The notes: generated by a model from the sequence alone, not told the origin. Positions 26,364 to 35,163 are shown, counted from the stretch's first letter. The stretch is DNA of 64,000 nucleotides from Candidatus Stoquefichus sp. SB1 (GCF_001244545.1 NZ_LN852695.1:248001-312000); one strand, 5' to 3'. Numbers and translations are program-made.

Positions 26364-27353
26364 ATGGAAGGAAAAATGGATATAAAAAGACGACTTATTG
26401 ATATATCTAAGATTGTTATCTTTTTATGTATTTGTGCTTTCTTATTAACTTATATTTCTCCAATCTTTGTTCCTAAAAATAATAGTGATCAAAGTGGTAT
26501 TAAATATGAAAATGCTCGAGGTTTCTATGGTGAGAAAAGTAAATCTGTTGATGTTTTAGCTATAGGTAATAGTGATTTATATAGTGCTATGAATCCATTA
26601 CAAATATGGAAAGAACATGGTTATACTTCCTATGTTTGTGCGGAACCACAGCAAAGTATATTTGCTGCTTATTATATGTTAAAAGAAGTGTTGACTTGTC
26701 AAAAACCAAAGGTTGTTCTATTAGAAGTTGATGAATTATTTTCTAAAAATGAATCAGAAGATATTGATGAAGCATTAAATAATGCTATAAAATATACATT
26801 TCCTTTATTTGAATATCATAGTCGATGGAAAGATTTAACTGCTGAGGATTTTAAGGATAATGATCCCGACTATAATACACGAATGGAATCTAAGGGTTAT
26901 ATTTTCCATAACAATATTAAATCAAATCCAGATGGATTTAAGTATTTGCTTAAAAATAGAAAAGCTTCAATTACTCAAACAACACAATCATATCTGAAAA
27001 AATTTATTAAGTTAGCTCATGAAAATGGAGCAGAAGTGATGTTTGTTTGGTTCCCATCAGCGACTACAGCAACAACAAAACGTCATGAAACAGTTCAAAG
27101 ACTTGCGAAATCATTAAATATTCCATTTGTTGATTTTAATATTGATCAATATGGAACAGGATTTAATTGGCAAACTGATACACGTGATGGTGGAAATCAT
27201 TTGAATTATTCCGGAGCTACAAAAATTACTCGATTCTTAGGAAAATACTTACAACAAAATTATCAATTAACAGATCATCGTCATGATCCTCAATATGAAC
27301 AATGGAATAAGGATTATGATGCATTTATGAAAAAGAATAAATTACATTATTGA
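26364..27353 (+). CDS. SGNH-type membrane-anchored esterase/transferase (DltD-like)
   Basis: 329 residues. One N-terminal membrane helix at about 16-34, then an extracellular SGNH/GDSL fold: nucleophile serine in AIGNSDLYS (about S70) and the late catalytic D/H region in GGNHLNYSG (about H288). It replaces the canonical DltD, which is longer and not obviously alike; it probably moves the acyl group from the MBOAT product onto the final polymer outside the cell. GGAGG lies eight bases upstream of the ATG. Last gene of the Dlt-like unit. Confidence 0.78.
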   Translation: MEGKMDIKRRLIDISKIVIFLCICAFLLTYISPIFVPKNNSDQSGIKYENARGFYGEKSKSVDVLAIGNSDLYSAMNPLQIWKEHGYTSYVCAEPQQSIFAAYYMLKEVLTCQKPKVVLLEVDELFSKNESEDIDEALNNAIKYTFPLFEYHSRWKDLTAEDFKDNDPDYNTRMESKGYIFHNNIKSNPDGFKYLLKNRKASITQTTQSYLKKFIKLAHENGAEVMFVWFPSATTATTKRHETVQRLAKSLNIPFVDFNIDQYGTGFNWQTDTRDGGNHLNYSGATKITRFLGKYLQQNYQLTDHRHDPQYEQWNKDYDAFMKKNKLHY

Positions 27354-27378
27354 TTTGTTGGTTAATTCTTGTTATAAT
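27350..27378 (+). promoter_or_regulatory. Promoter of the SRP RNA gene
   Basis: TTGATT (27350-27355, overlapping the stop codon of the SGNH gene), 17-base spacer, TATAAT (27373-27378). The SRP RNA starts about eight bases downstream. Confidence 0.7.
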
Positions 27379-27385
27379 AAATCTT

Positions 27386-27464
27386 GCCATTACAATAGGC
27401 GGCTTCGAACCATGTCAGGACCGGAAGGTAGCAGCATTAAGAATGTCCGTTTATGTGTAGTGGC
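27386..27464 (+). ncRNA. ffs: Signal recognition particle RNA (4.5S type)
   Basis: The conserved apical core GTCAGGACCGGAAGGTAGCAGC is present (27414-27435), including the GGAA tetraloop. Ends close in a stem GCCATTAC (27386-27393) with GTAGTGGC (27457-27464), followed by a T run that terminates it. It is a short 4.5S-type RNA without Alu domain. It binds Ffh and directs membrane proteins to the translocase. Directly upstream of tadA. Confidence 0.93.
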
Positions 27465-27486
27465 TTTTTTTCAAAGGAGTAAGAAT

Positions 27487-27936
27487 ATGGATGATGAGAA
27501 ATATATGAAACTTGCCTATCAACAGGCTCTTCTTGCAAAAGAAGTAGATGAAGTTCCAATTGGTGCAATTATTGTGAATCATGATGGAGAAGTTATTGCA
27601 CAAGCATTTAATCAAAAAGAATCATTACAAGATGTAACTGCACATGCGGAAATGTTAGTGATCCGTAAAGCATGTCAAAAACTTGGAACTTGGCATTTAG
27701 ATAACTGTGTTTTATATTCAACATTGGAACCCTGTATTATGTGTAGTGGTGCGATTATTCAAAGTCGAATGGATAAAGTTGTTTATGGAGCGAGTGGGCA
27801 AAGATGGCATGGTATTTCTGAATATTTAAGATGTCATCAATTTAATCATTATCCAGAGGTTATTGGTGGAATTTTAGAAGAAGAGTGTTGTCAGTTATTA
27901 TCTGATTATTTTAGAATGAAAAGAAATCGAACATAA
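27487..27936 (+). CDS. tadA: tRNA-specific adenosine deaminase
   Basis: 149 residues from the ATG at 27487 (AAAGGAG eight bases upstream); longer frames would run through the SRP RNA. Zinc deaminase motifs: HAEM at about 54-57 and PCIMCSG at about 83-89. It converts adenosine 34 to inosine in tRNA-Arg(ACG). The SRP RNA-tadA-dnaX-recR order is common in Firmicutes. Identification secure. Confidence 0.95.
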   Translation: MDDEKYMKLAYQQALLAKEVDEVPIGAIIVNHDGEVIAQAFNQKESLQDVTAHAEMLVIRKACQKLGTWHLDNCVLYSTLEPCIMCSGAIIQSRMDKVVYGASGQRWHGISEYLRCHQFNHYPEVIGGILEEECCQLLSDYFRMKRNRT

Positions 27937-28010
27937 TGATTTGATTTCATATAATGAATTAGAATTTAATGAGTTGTTTTTAATGATATCGAAAGATATC
28001 TTTTATTATC

Positions 28011-28039
28011 TTTTGAAGGCACATAAAATGTGCTATAAT
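28011..28039 (+). promoter_or_regulatory. Promoter of dnaX
   Basis: TTTTGA (28011-28016) and TATAAT (28034-28039) with a 17-base spacer; the minus-ten is extended (TGCTATAAT). The dnaX ATG lies about 22 bases downstream. Confidence 0.65.
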
Positions 28040-28060
28040 TGACAAAGGAGCGTGATCAAA

Positions 28061-29932
28061 ATGGCTTATAAAACATTATATAGAGCATATCGTCCACAAA
28101 AATTTGAGGATGTAGCAGGACAGGAACATATTATTACAACATTAAGACATGCTGTAGAAGAAAATAAGATTGCGCATGCTTATTTGTTCTGTGGACCACG
28201 AGGAACAGGTAAAACAACTATTGCTAAATTATTAGCAAAAGCAATTAATTGTACAGGTCATCCTAAACCTTGTGATGAATGTGAAAACTGCCAGGAAATA
28301 ACTTTAGGATCGCATCCTGATGTGATTGAAATTGATGCAGCTAGTAATAATGGTGTAGAAGAAGTTAGAAGTCTTATCGAAAAGGTGAAGTATGCACCAA
28401 CACAAGGAAAATATAAAGTTTATATCATTGATGAAGTTCATATGATGTCTACTGGAGCATTTAATGCTTTACTCAAAACATTAGAAGAACCTCCAGCACA
28501 TGTTGTTTTCATTTTAGCAACAACAGAACCACATAAGATATTACCAACGATTATTTCAAGATGTCAGCGCTTTGATTTTACAAAGCTAAGTATGCATGAT
28601 ATTATCCAAAGAATGAAAGATGTTATGAATAGTGAAAATAATCAGTGTGATGATGAAGCTTTGGAGATGATTGCAAAATTAGCTGATGGTGGAATGCGTG
28701 ACGCTTTATCTATTTTAGAACAATGTTTGGCTTTTAATGATAAACATTTAACAGTTCAAGATGTTAATCAAATATATGGAATTGTTTCTTTAGAGAATAA
28801 AATAGATTTTATAAAGGTATTGCTTACAAAGGATATGAAAAAAGCATTGACTTTATTAGAAGAAATGAAAATGAATGGAATTGATATTAAAAGATTAACA
28901 CTTGATTTAGTTGATATTTTAAAGGATATTGTAATATATAGAAATACGAATGATGAATCAATATTATTTGTTTTATCTCGATATTATTTAGATATGATTG
29001 TTCCATATATATCATGCGAGGAAGCTTTAGAGTTTATTGATATATTAATGGAAGCAAGTGAAAAATATGCTAAGGTTATCAATCCGGCTATTTATTTTGA
29101 ATTAGCTATTCTTAAAATGTGTAATCAGGTTAAAAATGAGTCTGTTAATCATATTGATACAGTCACTGTTCCAGTCAATCCTAACATGTCACAAGTAGAT
29201 TCTGTAAAAGAATATATTGAACCTAAGAGTGTAGTTGAAGAAGTTCCTTTAGTGGATACACCACCTTCTATTGAAACACCAGTGATAGAGGATATCATTG
29301 ATGATCCTATCGAAGATATTATTGATGATCAAATGATAGGTGAACCATTAGAAGAACCTATTTTTGAACAAAATATAGCAATTGAAGAAGAAATTCCTGT
29401 TTTTGAATTTGAAAAACAAGATGAAGTCAATGATCAAATTGATTCAGATATACAAGTTGACCCTAATGATATTCTTAATATTTTAGTTCAAGCAAAAAGA
29501 GATGTCTTAGAATCTGTTCAGGAAAGATGGCCAATTATTAAACGCTATCTGGCTAATCTTAATACAGCTAAAAGTGCTTCTATGCTTTGTGATGGATCAG
29601 CAGTTGCAGCTTGTCCAGGTGGTCTTGTGATTTCTTTTGAATTCCAGCCAGCAGTGAATGCTGTTAATTATTACAAGAATTATAAACAGTTAAGTTCTTT
29701 TTTAACTGAAATATTGGGTCAGGAGTATCGTTTTGTTGCTATTCAACAAGATAACTGGATTCGTATGAGAAGTCAATTTATTGATTTAAAGAAAAAGGGT
29801 CAATTGCCACAACCGCATGAATTAACTTTAAAACATATCGATTCACATGATCTTGATCATGTTGATTTAAATGAAGCACAAGAATTTGCCATTAAATTGT
29901 TTGGTGATATTGTTGAATTTAAGGAGGATTAA
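28061..29932 (+). CDS. dnaX: DNA polymerase III subunits gamma/tau
   Basis: 623 residues from the ATG at 28061 (AAAGGAG ten bases upstream; an earlier GTG is weaker). AAA+ clamp-loader core: Walker A GPRGTGKTT at about 45-53, four-cysteine zinc module with CDECENC, Walker B IIDEVHMM, and sensor region. A long acidic linker (about 375-480) and a C-terminal tau domain follow. It loads the sliding clamp and links helicase and polymerase at the replication fork. First gene of dnaX-ebfC-recR. No programmed frameshift signal of E. coli type was found. Confidence 0.97.
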   Translation: MAYKTLYRAYRPQKFEDVAGQEHIITTLRHAVEENKIAHAYLFCGPRGTGKTTIAKLLAKAINCTGHPKPCDECENCQEITLGSHPDVIEIDAASNNGVEEVRSLIEKVKYAPTQGKYKVYIIDEVHMMSTGAFNALLKTLEEPPAHVVFILATTEPHKILPTIISRCQRFDFTKLSMHDIIQRMKDVMNSENNQCDDEALEMIAKLADGGMRDALSILEQCLAFNDKHLTVQDVNQIYGIVSLENKIDFIKVLLTKDMKKALTLLEEMKMNGIDIKRLTLDLVDILKDIVIYRNTNDESILFVLSRYYLDMIVPYISCEEALEFIDILMEASEKYAKVINPAIYFELAILKMCNQVKNESVNHIDTVTVPVNPNMSQVDSVKEYIEPKSVVEEVPLVDTPPSIETPVIEDIIDDPIEDIIDDQMIGEPLEEPIFEQNIAIEEEIPVFEFEKQDEVNDQIDSDIQVDPNDILNILVQAKRDVLESVQERWPIIKRYLANLNTAKSASMLCDGSAVAACPGGLVISFEFQPAVNAVNYYKNYKQLSSFLTEILGQEYRFVAIQQDNWIRMRSQFIDLKKKGQLPQPHELTLKHIDSHDLDHVDLNEAQEFAIKLFGDIVEFKED

Positions 29933-29934
29933 GT

Positions 29935-30243
29935 ATGAATTTTAATAATTTAGTAGCACAAGCACAACAAATGCAAAGAAAAGTTAATAAATTAAAAAAA
30001 GAATTTAATGAAAAAGAGTTTGATATAACTTCACAAAATGATCTCATTACAGGTAAGATGAAAGGTGATCTTACTATGACTGAATTACATATTGATCAAT
30101 CATTAATCGATATTGAACACAAAGAAGATATGGAAGACTTATTAATGATTACAATGAATCAAATGATTCAAAAAATTGAAAAAGAAAGGGAAGATACATT
30201 AAATAAAGCAACAAATGGTGTTGATGTATCTGCATTCTTATAA
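29935..30243 (+). CDS. ebfC: YbaB/EbfC nucleoid-associated protein
   Basis: 102 residues, beginning MNFNNLVAQAQQMQRKVNKL, the classic family start, with a helical N-terminus, central beta sheet and helical C-terminus. Forms a tweezer-like DNA-binding dimer. It lies two bases after dnaX and shares its stop codon region with the recR start, as in most Firmicutes. AAGGAGG precedes the ATG. Confidence 0.96.
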   Translation: MNFNNLVAQAQQMQRKVNKLKKEFNEKEFDITSQNDLITGKMKGDLTMTELHIDQSLIDIEHKEDMEDLLMITMNQMIQKIEKEREDTLNKATNGVDVSAFL

Positions 30244-30836
30244 TGGAATACCCAAGTAGTTTTGAAGAACTGGTAGAATGTTTTAAAATGTTACCTGGTA
30301 TTGGTACGAAAGGTGCTGAGCGTATGGTCTATCATGTTTTAGAAATGGATTCTCAGCAAGTTCAAAGATTTTCAAATGCTTTGATTGATTTTAAAACAAA
30401 CATTCAGTACTGTAAGAAGTGTGGTCATATTTGTGAAGGTGATATATGTGAAATCTGTGAGGATGAGACTAGAGATCAGACGACAATATGTGTTGTAGAG
30501 TCTCCTAAAGACGTCTTTGCGATGGAAAAGTTAAAAGAATATCATGGATTATATCATGTTTTACATGGCACAATGTCTATTATGGATGGAAAGACAATTG
30601 ATGATTTGAATATTCAAAGTTTATTTGATAGATTAAATGAGAATATTAAGGAAGTTATTATTGCAACAAATCCAACAAGAGAGGGCGAAACAACAGCACT
30701 TTTTCTTGCTAAGCTTTTAGCTAAACACAATATTCCAGCATCCCGAATAGCAAATGGATTACCAATCGGTGGAAATTTAGATTATGCTGATGAATTAACT
30801 TTATTAAAATCATTAGAAGGAAGAAAGAAAATATAA
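30243..30836 (+). CDS. recR: Recombination mediator RecR
   Basis: 197 residues, standard length. N-terminal helix-hairpin-helix (MLPGIGTKGAERM), a four-cysteine zinc finger (CKKCGHICEGDICEIC, about 57-72) and a C-terminal Toprim domain (CVVESPKDVFAME). Works with RecF/RecO to load RecA at gaps. Its ATG overlaps the ebfC stop (TAATG), so it is coupled. An intrinsic terminator starts three bases after the stop. Confidence 0.97.
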   Translation: MEYPSSFEELVECFKMLPGIGTKGAERMVYHVLEMDSQQVQRFSNALIDFKTNIQYCKKCGHICEGDICEICEDETRDQTTICVVESPKDVFAMEKLKEYHGLYHVLHGTMSIMDGKTIDDLNIQSLFDRLNENIKEVIIATNPTREGETTALFLAKLLAKHNIPASRIANGLPIGGNLDYADELTLLKSLEGRKKI

Positions 30837-30838
30837 GT

Positions 30839-30869
30839 CACCTCATATAATGAATGAGGTGATTTTTTT
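30839..30869 (+). terminator. Intrinsic terminator of recR, overlapping the bofA ribosome binding site
   Basis: CACCTCAT (30839-30846) pairs with ATGAGGTG (30854-30861), seven-base loop, then a run of seven T. The 3-prime arm is itself the GAGGTG ribosome binding site of the next gene, whose TTG start lies at 30868. Confidence 0.8.
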
Positions 30870-31053
30870 GGTCAGAAGAATAACACGTATTTTCTTTAGG
30901 TTGCTATTTGCAACATTGTTTATATTTGTTTTTAATTCATTACAATCGTTAACACATATGACGCTAACATTGAATGTTTTTAATATTCTCATGATTTCTT
31001 TATTTGATGTTTTTGGTGTTGCGTTATGCATTATTCTTAAATGTATACTGTAA
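30868..31053 (+). CDS. bofA: BofA-like membrane protein (pro-sigma-K processing inhibitor family)
   Basis: 61 residues from a TTG at 30868, chosen since GAGGTG lies seven bases upstream; an ATG at 30850 would lie inside the hairpin. Two membrane helices (about 8-25 and 35-60), with an asparagine-centred segment NVFNILMISLFDVFGVALCI resembling the BofA C-terminus. In spore formers BofA follows recR and holds back SpoIVFB until sigma-K is needed. Similarity is limited, so synteny after recR carries much of the call. Confidence 0.65.
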   Translation: MVRRITRIFFRLLFATLFIFVFNSLQSLTHMTLTLNVFNILMISLFDVFGVALCIILKCIL

Positions 31054-31072
31054 GTGAATTGATAAATAATGC

Positions 31073-31101
31073 TTTATATCTGAGCGGATTTTTTATATAA
31101 T
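31073..31101 (+). promoter_or_regulatory. Promoter of tmk
   Basis: TTTATA (31073-31078), 17-base spacer, TATAAT (31096-31101); the minus-35 is weak. Downstream GAGGTG precedes the tmk ATG. Confidence 0.5.
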
Positions 31102-31126
31102 AGAAGTTGAAATGAGGTGTTTATAG

Positions 31127-31750
31127 ATGCCAGGAGTATTTATTACTTTTGAAGGTGGCGAAGGTAGTGGAAAGACAACAATTGCTGCTTTAATTAAAGA
31201 GGCTTTAGATAAAGAAGGATATCAGGTTACTTTAACAAGAGAACCAGGTGGTGTTGAGATTGCGGAAAAAATTAGAGATATTATTCATGATGTGAAATAT
31301 ACAAATATGGATAGTAAAACAGAGGCTTTGCTTTATGCGGCAAGTCGTCGTCAACATTTGGTTGAAAAGGTGATCCCTGCTTTAAAGAGGGGAGAAATTG
31401 TTATTTGTGATAGATTTGTAGATAGTTCAATGGTATATCAAGGAATCGCAAGAGGAATCGGAATGAAAGAGGTTTATGATATGAATCTCTTTGCTACAGA
31501 AAATATTCTACCAAAACGTACAATATTTTTCGATATCAAGCCTGAAGATGGATTAAAGCGAGTTTATGCTAATAAAGATCGTGAAGTTAATCGTTTAGAT
31601 CTAGAAAATATTGATTTTCATAAAAATGTATATCAAGGTTATTTATCTATATGTGATATGTTTCCAGAACGTATTGTTAAAATCGATGCAAGTAAAGATA
31701 TAGATGCTGTATTTTCTCAAGTTTTAGAAAGAATTAGAGAAATTATATGA
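31127..31750 (+). CDS. tmk: Thymidylate kinase
   Basis: 207 residues. P-loop FEGGEGSGKTT at about 8-18, the DRFVDSS motif at about 95-101 and a lid region with REVNRLD. Phosphorylates dTMP to dTDP for DNA synthesis. Four-base overlap with holB (ATGA). Typical tmk-holB-ricT order of Firmicutes. Confidence 0.97.
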   Translation: MPGVFITFEGGEGSGKTTIAALIKEALDKEGYQVTLTREPGGVEIAEKIRDIIHDVKYTNMDSKTEALLYAASRRQHLVEKVIPALKRGEIVICDRFVDSSMVYQGIARGIGMKEVYDMNLFATENILPKRTIFFDIKPEDGLKRVYANKDREVNRLDLENIDFHKNVYQGYLSICDMFPERIVKIDASKDIDAVFSQVLERIREII

Positions 31751-32700
31751 GTTTCCAGGAAGAATTAAAGCAGCAACAACCTATTCTCTATCAAATATTA
31801 ATAAAAAGTTTTACGAATCATAAAATTCCGCATGCTTTTTTATTAGTAGGAAAGAATAGTGGACCAGCTGCTCATTATATTGCCAAAAGTTTAATTTGTG
31901 AACAGGATATTCTCGCATGTAATGAATGTAATAATTGCCGACGTATTGATGAACATAATTATGGTGATTTTATTTATGTTAATGGAAATGATGAGACTAT
32001 TAAGAAGGGGAAGGTAGAATATATACAGGAGCAATTTGCAAAATCTTCAATGGAAGGTAGTGCTAAAATTTATATGCTGGAAAATATTGAAAATTCCACA
32101 CCAGAGGCAATGAACAGTTTATTAAAAGTTCTTGAAGAACCTATTGATGGTGTTTATGCAATATTTACTTGCCAGAACCTTAGTCGTGTTTTACCAACAA
32201 TTCAATCAAGATGTCAGGTTATACAATTATTACCAAATTCTAAGTTGATGCTTAAGGAACAATTAACAAAAAATGATATACCAATTGATGATGTGAATAT
32301 CCTTACTGAACTTTTTGATACTTATGATGAATGTCAACCTTATATTGAATCAGAAATGTTTGATTCATTAAAATTAGAAGTTTTTCATTTCATTGAGGAT
32401 TTATATTTTCATAGGGATAATCTCATTATTAATGTAGAAACACATTTAATGAAAGATTTTAAAGATAAAGAAAAAGTTCAATTATTTTTAAATATGCTAG
32501 TGCTTGGTTTAAGAGATTTGTTTCACGTGAAACATTCAATGGAGTTAACTTATCCATCGTACAGATCACTTTATGAGAAAATCAACGAACCAGAGGATGA
32601 ACTCGTTAGAAAAATTGATATTATACTTAATGCAGAATATTTATTAAGTACAAATGCAAATGTCATGTTATTAATTGATAGTATGATGTGTAAAATATAG
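31747..32700 (+). CDS. holB: DNA polymerase III subunit delta prime
   Basis: 317 residues. AAA+-like clamp-loader subunit; the four-cysteine zinc cluster (CNECNNC) is present, and the SRC motif lies in IQSRCQV. The P-loop is degenerate (VGKNSGPA), as usual for delta prime. Starts within tmk. An exact parS site lies in its coding sequence at 32519. Confidence 0.92.
   Translation: MSFQEELKQQQPILYQILIKSFTNHKIPHAFLLVGKNSGPAAHYIAKSLICEQDILACNECNNCRRIDEHNYGDFIYVNGNDETIKKGKVEYIQEQFAKSSMEGSAKIYMLENIENSTPEAMNSLLKVLEEPIDGVYAIFTCQNLSRVLPTIQSRCQVIQLLPNSKLMLKEQLTKNDIPIDDVNILTELFDTYDECQPYIESEMFDSLKLEVFHFIEDLYFHRDNLIINVETHLMKDFKDKEKVQLFLNMLVLGLRDLFHVKHSMELTYPSYRSLYEKINEPEDELVRKIDIILNAEYLLSTNANVMLLIDSMMCKI
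32519..32534. other. parS site (ParB/Spo0J binding), exact consensus
   Basis: TGTTTCACGTGAAACA is a perfect palindromic match to the Firmicute parS consensus TGTTNCACGTGAAACA. It lies within holB and is read as FHVKH, using CAC and GTG codons in an AT-rich genome, which points to selection at DNA level. Confidence 0.85.
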
Positions 32701-32712
32701 AAAGGAGAATTT

Positions 32713-33543
32713 ATGGAAGAAAAATTAGCGCTTATTCGTTTCAATAATGTAGGAAAGTCTTACTATTTTTCTACTGACTTAGATATACATAAAGGTGAAA
32801 AAGTTGTTGTTGAAACGGTAAGAGGATTAGAATTAGGAGAAATGATTACAGAACTCAAAGATTTATCTGAGTTTAATTTGGATACTGAATTAAAAAGAAT
32901 TAAAAGACGTGCTAATCGTGCGGATTTGGATTTATTTGAATTCAATAAAACAAAAGCTATGAAATCTTTAGAAATCTGTAGAGACATAGTAAAAGAGTAT
33001 AAACTTGATATGCACCTAGTCAATTGTGAATATACATTGGATGCATCAAAAGTTATATTTATGTATACTTCTGAAAGTCGTGTGGATTTTAGAGAATTAT
33101 TAAAAGAATTAGCAAGTGTGTTTAAATGTCGAATAGAGTTACGACAAATAGGACCACGTGATAAATCTAAAATTATTGGAGGTATTGGTTCATGTGGTTT
33201 ACCATTATGCTGTTCTTCATTTTTAGGAGAATTTGACGGAGTCTCAATCAATATGGCAAAAAATCAGATGTTAGCTATTAATATTGATAAGATATCAGGA
33301 GCATGTGGACGTTTGTTATGTTGTCTTAAGTACGAAGATGAAGCATATACAATTGAAAAACAACGTTTTCCTAAAATTGGTGCAAGAGTAAGATATGAAG
33401 ATAAAATTGTAAGAGTTGTTGGTTTAAATGTTATCAGTGATCTTGTTAAAATTGAACATGATGGCAATATTTCTTTTGTTTCTTTAAATGAAATTAAAAC
33501 ACTACCATCTAAGGATCGTAAACATGACCAAAGAAGTCACTAA
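32713..33543 (+). CDS. ricT: PSP1-domain protein RicT (YaaT)
   Basis: 276 residues. PSP1 C-terminal domain with the cysteine pattern GSCGLPLCCSSFLGEF and later CGRLLCCLKYED, which in YaaT/RicT bind iron-sulfur clusters. RicT works with RicA and RicF (YlbF/YmcA) in RNase Y-linked mRNA processing and in sporulation and competence control. AAAGGAG lies upstream. Follows holB as in Bacillus. Confidence 0.95.
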   Translation: MEEKLALIRFNNVGKSYYFSTDLDIHKGEKVVVETVRGLELGEMITELKDLSEFNLDTELKRIKRRANRADLDLFEFNKTKAMKSLEICRDIVKEYKLDMHLVNCEYTLDASKVIFMYTSESRVDFRELLKELASVFKCRIELRQIGPRDKSKIIGGIGSCGLPLCCSSFLGEFDGVSINMAKNQMLAINIDKISGACGRLLCCLKYEDEAYTIEKQRFPKIGARVRYEDKIVRVVGLNVISDLVKIEHDGNISFVSLNEIKTLPSKDRKHDQRSH

Positions 33544-34258
33544 TTATTTATTAGCTTATAAAAACATGAAAATTATCCAAAGAAAAGATATGTTTAACTT
33601 TTCTTTGGATACTGTTTTATTAGCACATTTTTGTACAATTAATAAAGATTTAAATGAAATTGTTGATTTTGGAACAAATAATGCTGCAATACCTTTATTA
33701 TTAAGTCGAAGAACTGATAAAAAGATTATTGGTATTGAAATACAAGAAGAAGCTGTTGAACTTGCAAGAAAGAATGTTCTTTTGAATCAACTAGAAAATC
33801 AAATTGAAATTGTACATAGTGATATTAAAGAATATATTAAAGAACAAAAGAAAGTAAAGTTAATTGTCTGTAACCCACCTTTTTTTAAGGTAGGAGAACG
33901 TAGTCATTTAAATGATAACGAATATTTACAAATAGCTCGTCATGAAATAAAAATTAGTCTTGATGAAATCGTACAATGTGCAGCAGCACTATTAGATAAT
34001 AAAGGACGTTTTGCAATGGTTCATCGTCCTGATCGAATGATTGAAATTATTAATTGTATGCAAAAATATGATATAGAACCAAAGCGTGTTAGATTTGTTT
34101 ATCCTAAAGTCGGGAAAGAATCACATATTTTTCTTATTGAAGGAATGTATAAGGGAAATAAAGGGTTAAAAATAGAGGCTCCTCTATATGCTCATGAAGA
34201 GGATGGAAGTTATACAAAGGAGATACGTTTAATGTTTGGAGAAAATGAAAATGAATAG
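33524..34258 (+). CDS. tRNA1(Val) adenine N6-methyltransferase-like protein (YabB/TrmN6)
   Basis: 244 residues from the ATG at 33524 (AAGGA eight bases upstream, overlapping ricT by 20 bases). Rossmann methyltransferase: motif I DFGTNNAAIPLLLS and catalytic NPPF at about 120-123. It probably makes N6-methyladenosine in tRNA (TrmN6 family). Order ricT-yabB-rsmI is conserved in Firmicutes. Confidence 0.88.
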   Translation: MTKEVTNYLLAYKNMKIIQRKDMFNFSLDTVLLAHFCTINKDLNEIVDFGTNNAAIPLLLSRRTDKKIIGIEIQEEAVELARKNVLLNQLENQIEIVHSDIKEYIKEQKKVKLIVCNPPFFKVGERSHLNDNEYLQIARHEIKISLDEIVQCAAALLDNKGRFAMVHRPDRMIEIINCMQKYDIEPKRVRFVYPKVGKESHIFLIEGMYKGNKGLKIEAPLYAHEEDGSYTKEIRLMFGENENE

Positions 34259-35099
34259 ACAGAAAAGTTTTGAAAATAATCAACCTACATTATTTCTAGT
34301 TGCAACACCAATAGGAAATTTAAGTGAAATGACTTATAGAGCAGTAGAAACATTGAAAACTGTTGATTTTATTGCTGCAGAAGATACACGTAATACTGTT
34401 AAGTTATTAAATCATTTTGAAATTACAACAAAATTAATTTCACATCATGAACATAATCTTGTCACTTCTATTCCTAAAATTATTCAAATTTTACTTGAAA
34501 ATCATAATGTTGCGTTAGTAAGTGATGCGGGATATCCAGCAATCAGTGATCCAGGTTATGAATTGGTTAAAGAATGTATAGAGAATAACATTAATATTGT
34601 TCCAATTTCTGGAGCAAATGCATGTTTAGATGCTCTTGTGGTATCTGGTATTGCCCCTCAACCATTTTTATTTTATGGTTTTCTAGATCATTCAGATAAA
34701 AGAAAAAAGAAAGAGCTAGATAGTCTTAAAAATTATAAAGAAACAATTGTTTTTTATGAAGCACCACACAGAATCAAGAAAACATTAAGTTTGATGTTTG
34801 ATATATTTGGAAATAGAAATATTGCTTTGTGTCGTGAAATAACTAAAAAACATGAAGAGGTTAATCGAGGAACAATAGAGGAAATCTTAACAGTTGTAGA
34901 TGATATGAAAGGTGAAATGGTTATTGTTGTGGAAGGTAACCCTCAAGAAGAAATACAAGTTGTTTATGAACAGTCTATAGAAGAACATGTTAATGAATAC
35001 ATTGATAAGGGGATGTCTACAAAAGATGCCATAAAAGAAGTAGCAAAACAAAGAAATATATCAAAGAATACGGTTTATCAAGAATATCACAAGAAATGA
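34251..35099 (+). CDS. rsmI: 16S rRNA (cytidine-1402 2-O) methyltransferase
   Basis: 282 residues from the ATG at 34251, nine bases after GGAG; it overlaps the previous gene by eight bases. Tetrapyrrole-methylase fold: LVATPIGNLSEMTYRA, AAEDTRNT, and VSDAGYPAISDPGYE motifs. It methylates C1402 of 16S rRNA. Stop codon lies inside the following terminator. Confidence 0.96.
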   Translation: MNRQKSFENNQPTLFLVATPIGNLSEMTYRAVETLKTVDFIAAEDTRNTVKLLNHFEITTKLISHHEHNLVTSIPKIIQILLENHNVALVSDAGYPAISDPGYELVKECIENNINIVPISGANACLDALVVSGIAPQPFLFYGFLDHSDKRKKKELDSLKNYKETIVFYEAPHRIKKTLSLMFDIFGNRNIALCREITKKHEEVNRGTIEEILTVVDDMKGEMVIVVEGNPQEEIQVVYEQSIEEHVNEYIDKGMSTKDAIKEVAKQRNISKNTVYQEYHKK

Positions 35100-35124
35100 A
35101 TATAAAATGTTCATTTCTTTTTTT
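35092..35124 (+). terminator. Intrinsic terminator of rsmI
   Basis: AGAAATGAA (35092-35100) pairs with TTCATTTCT (35110-35118), followed by a T run. It contains the rsmI stop codon. Confidence 0.8.
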
Positions 35125-35138
35125 GAATGAAGTATAAT
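35110..35138 (+). promoter_or_regulatory. Promoter of the fru operon
   Basis: TATAAT at 35133-35138 with a weak TTCATT 17 bases upstream, overlapping the rsmI terminator. No clear operator seen. Confidence 0.45.
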
Positions 35139-35163
35139 ATAAGTAATGATAGGAGGATATACA

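Noticed and set aside
27355-27486. N-terminal extension of tadA
   Set aside because: It would translate the SRP RNA; the real ATG at 27487 has a good ribosome binding site.
28840-28860. Programmed frameshift in dnaX
   Set aside because: A run of six A exists, but the frame is not the A-AAA-AAG slippery arrangement and no stem or early stop follows.
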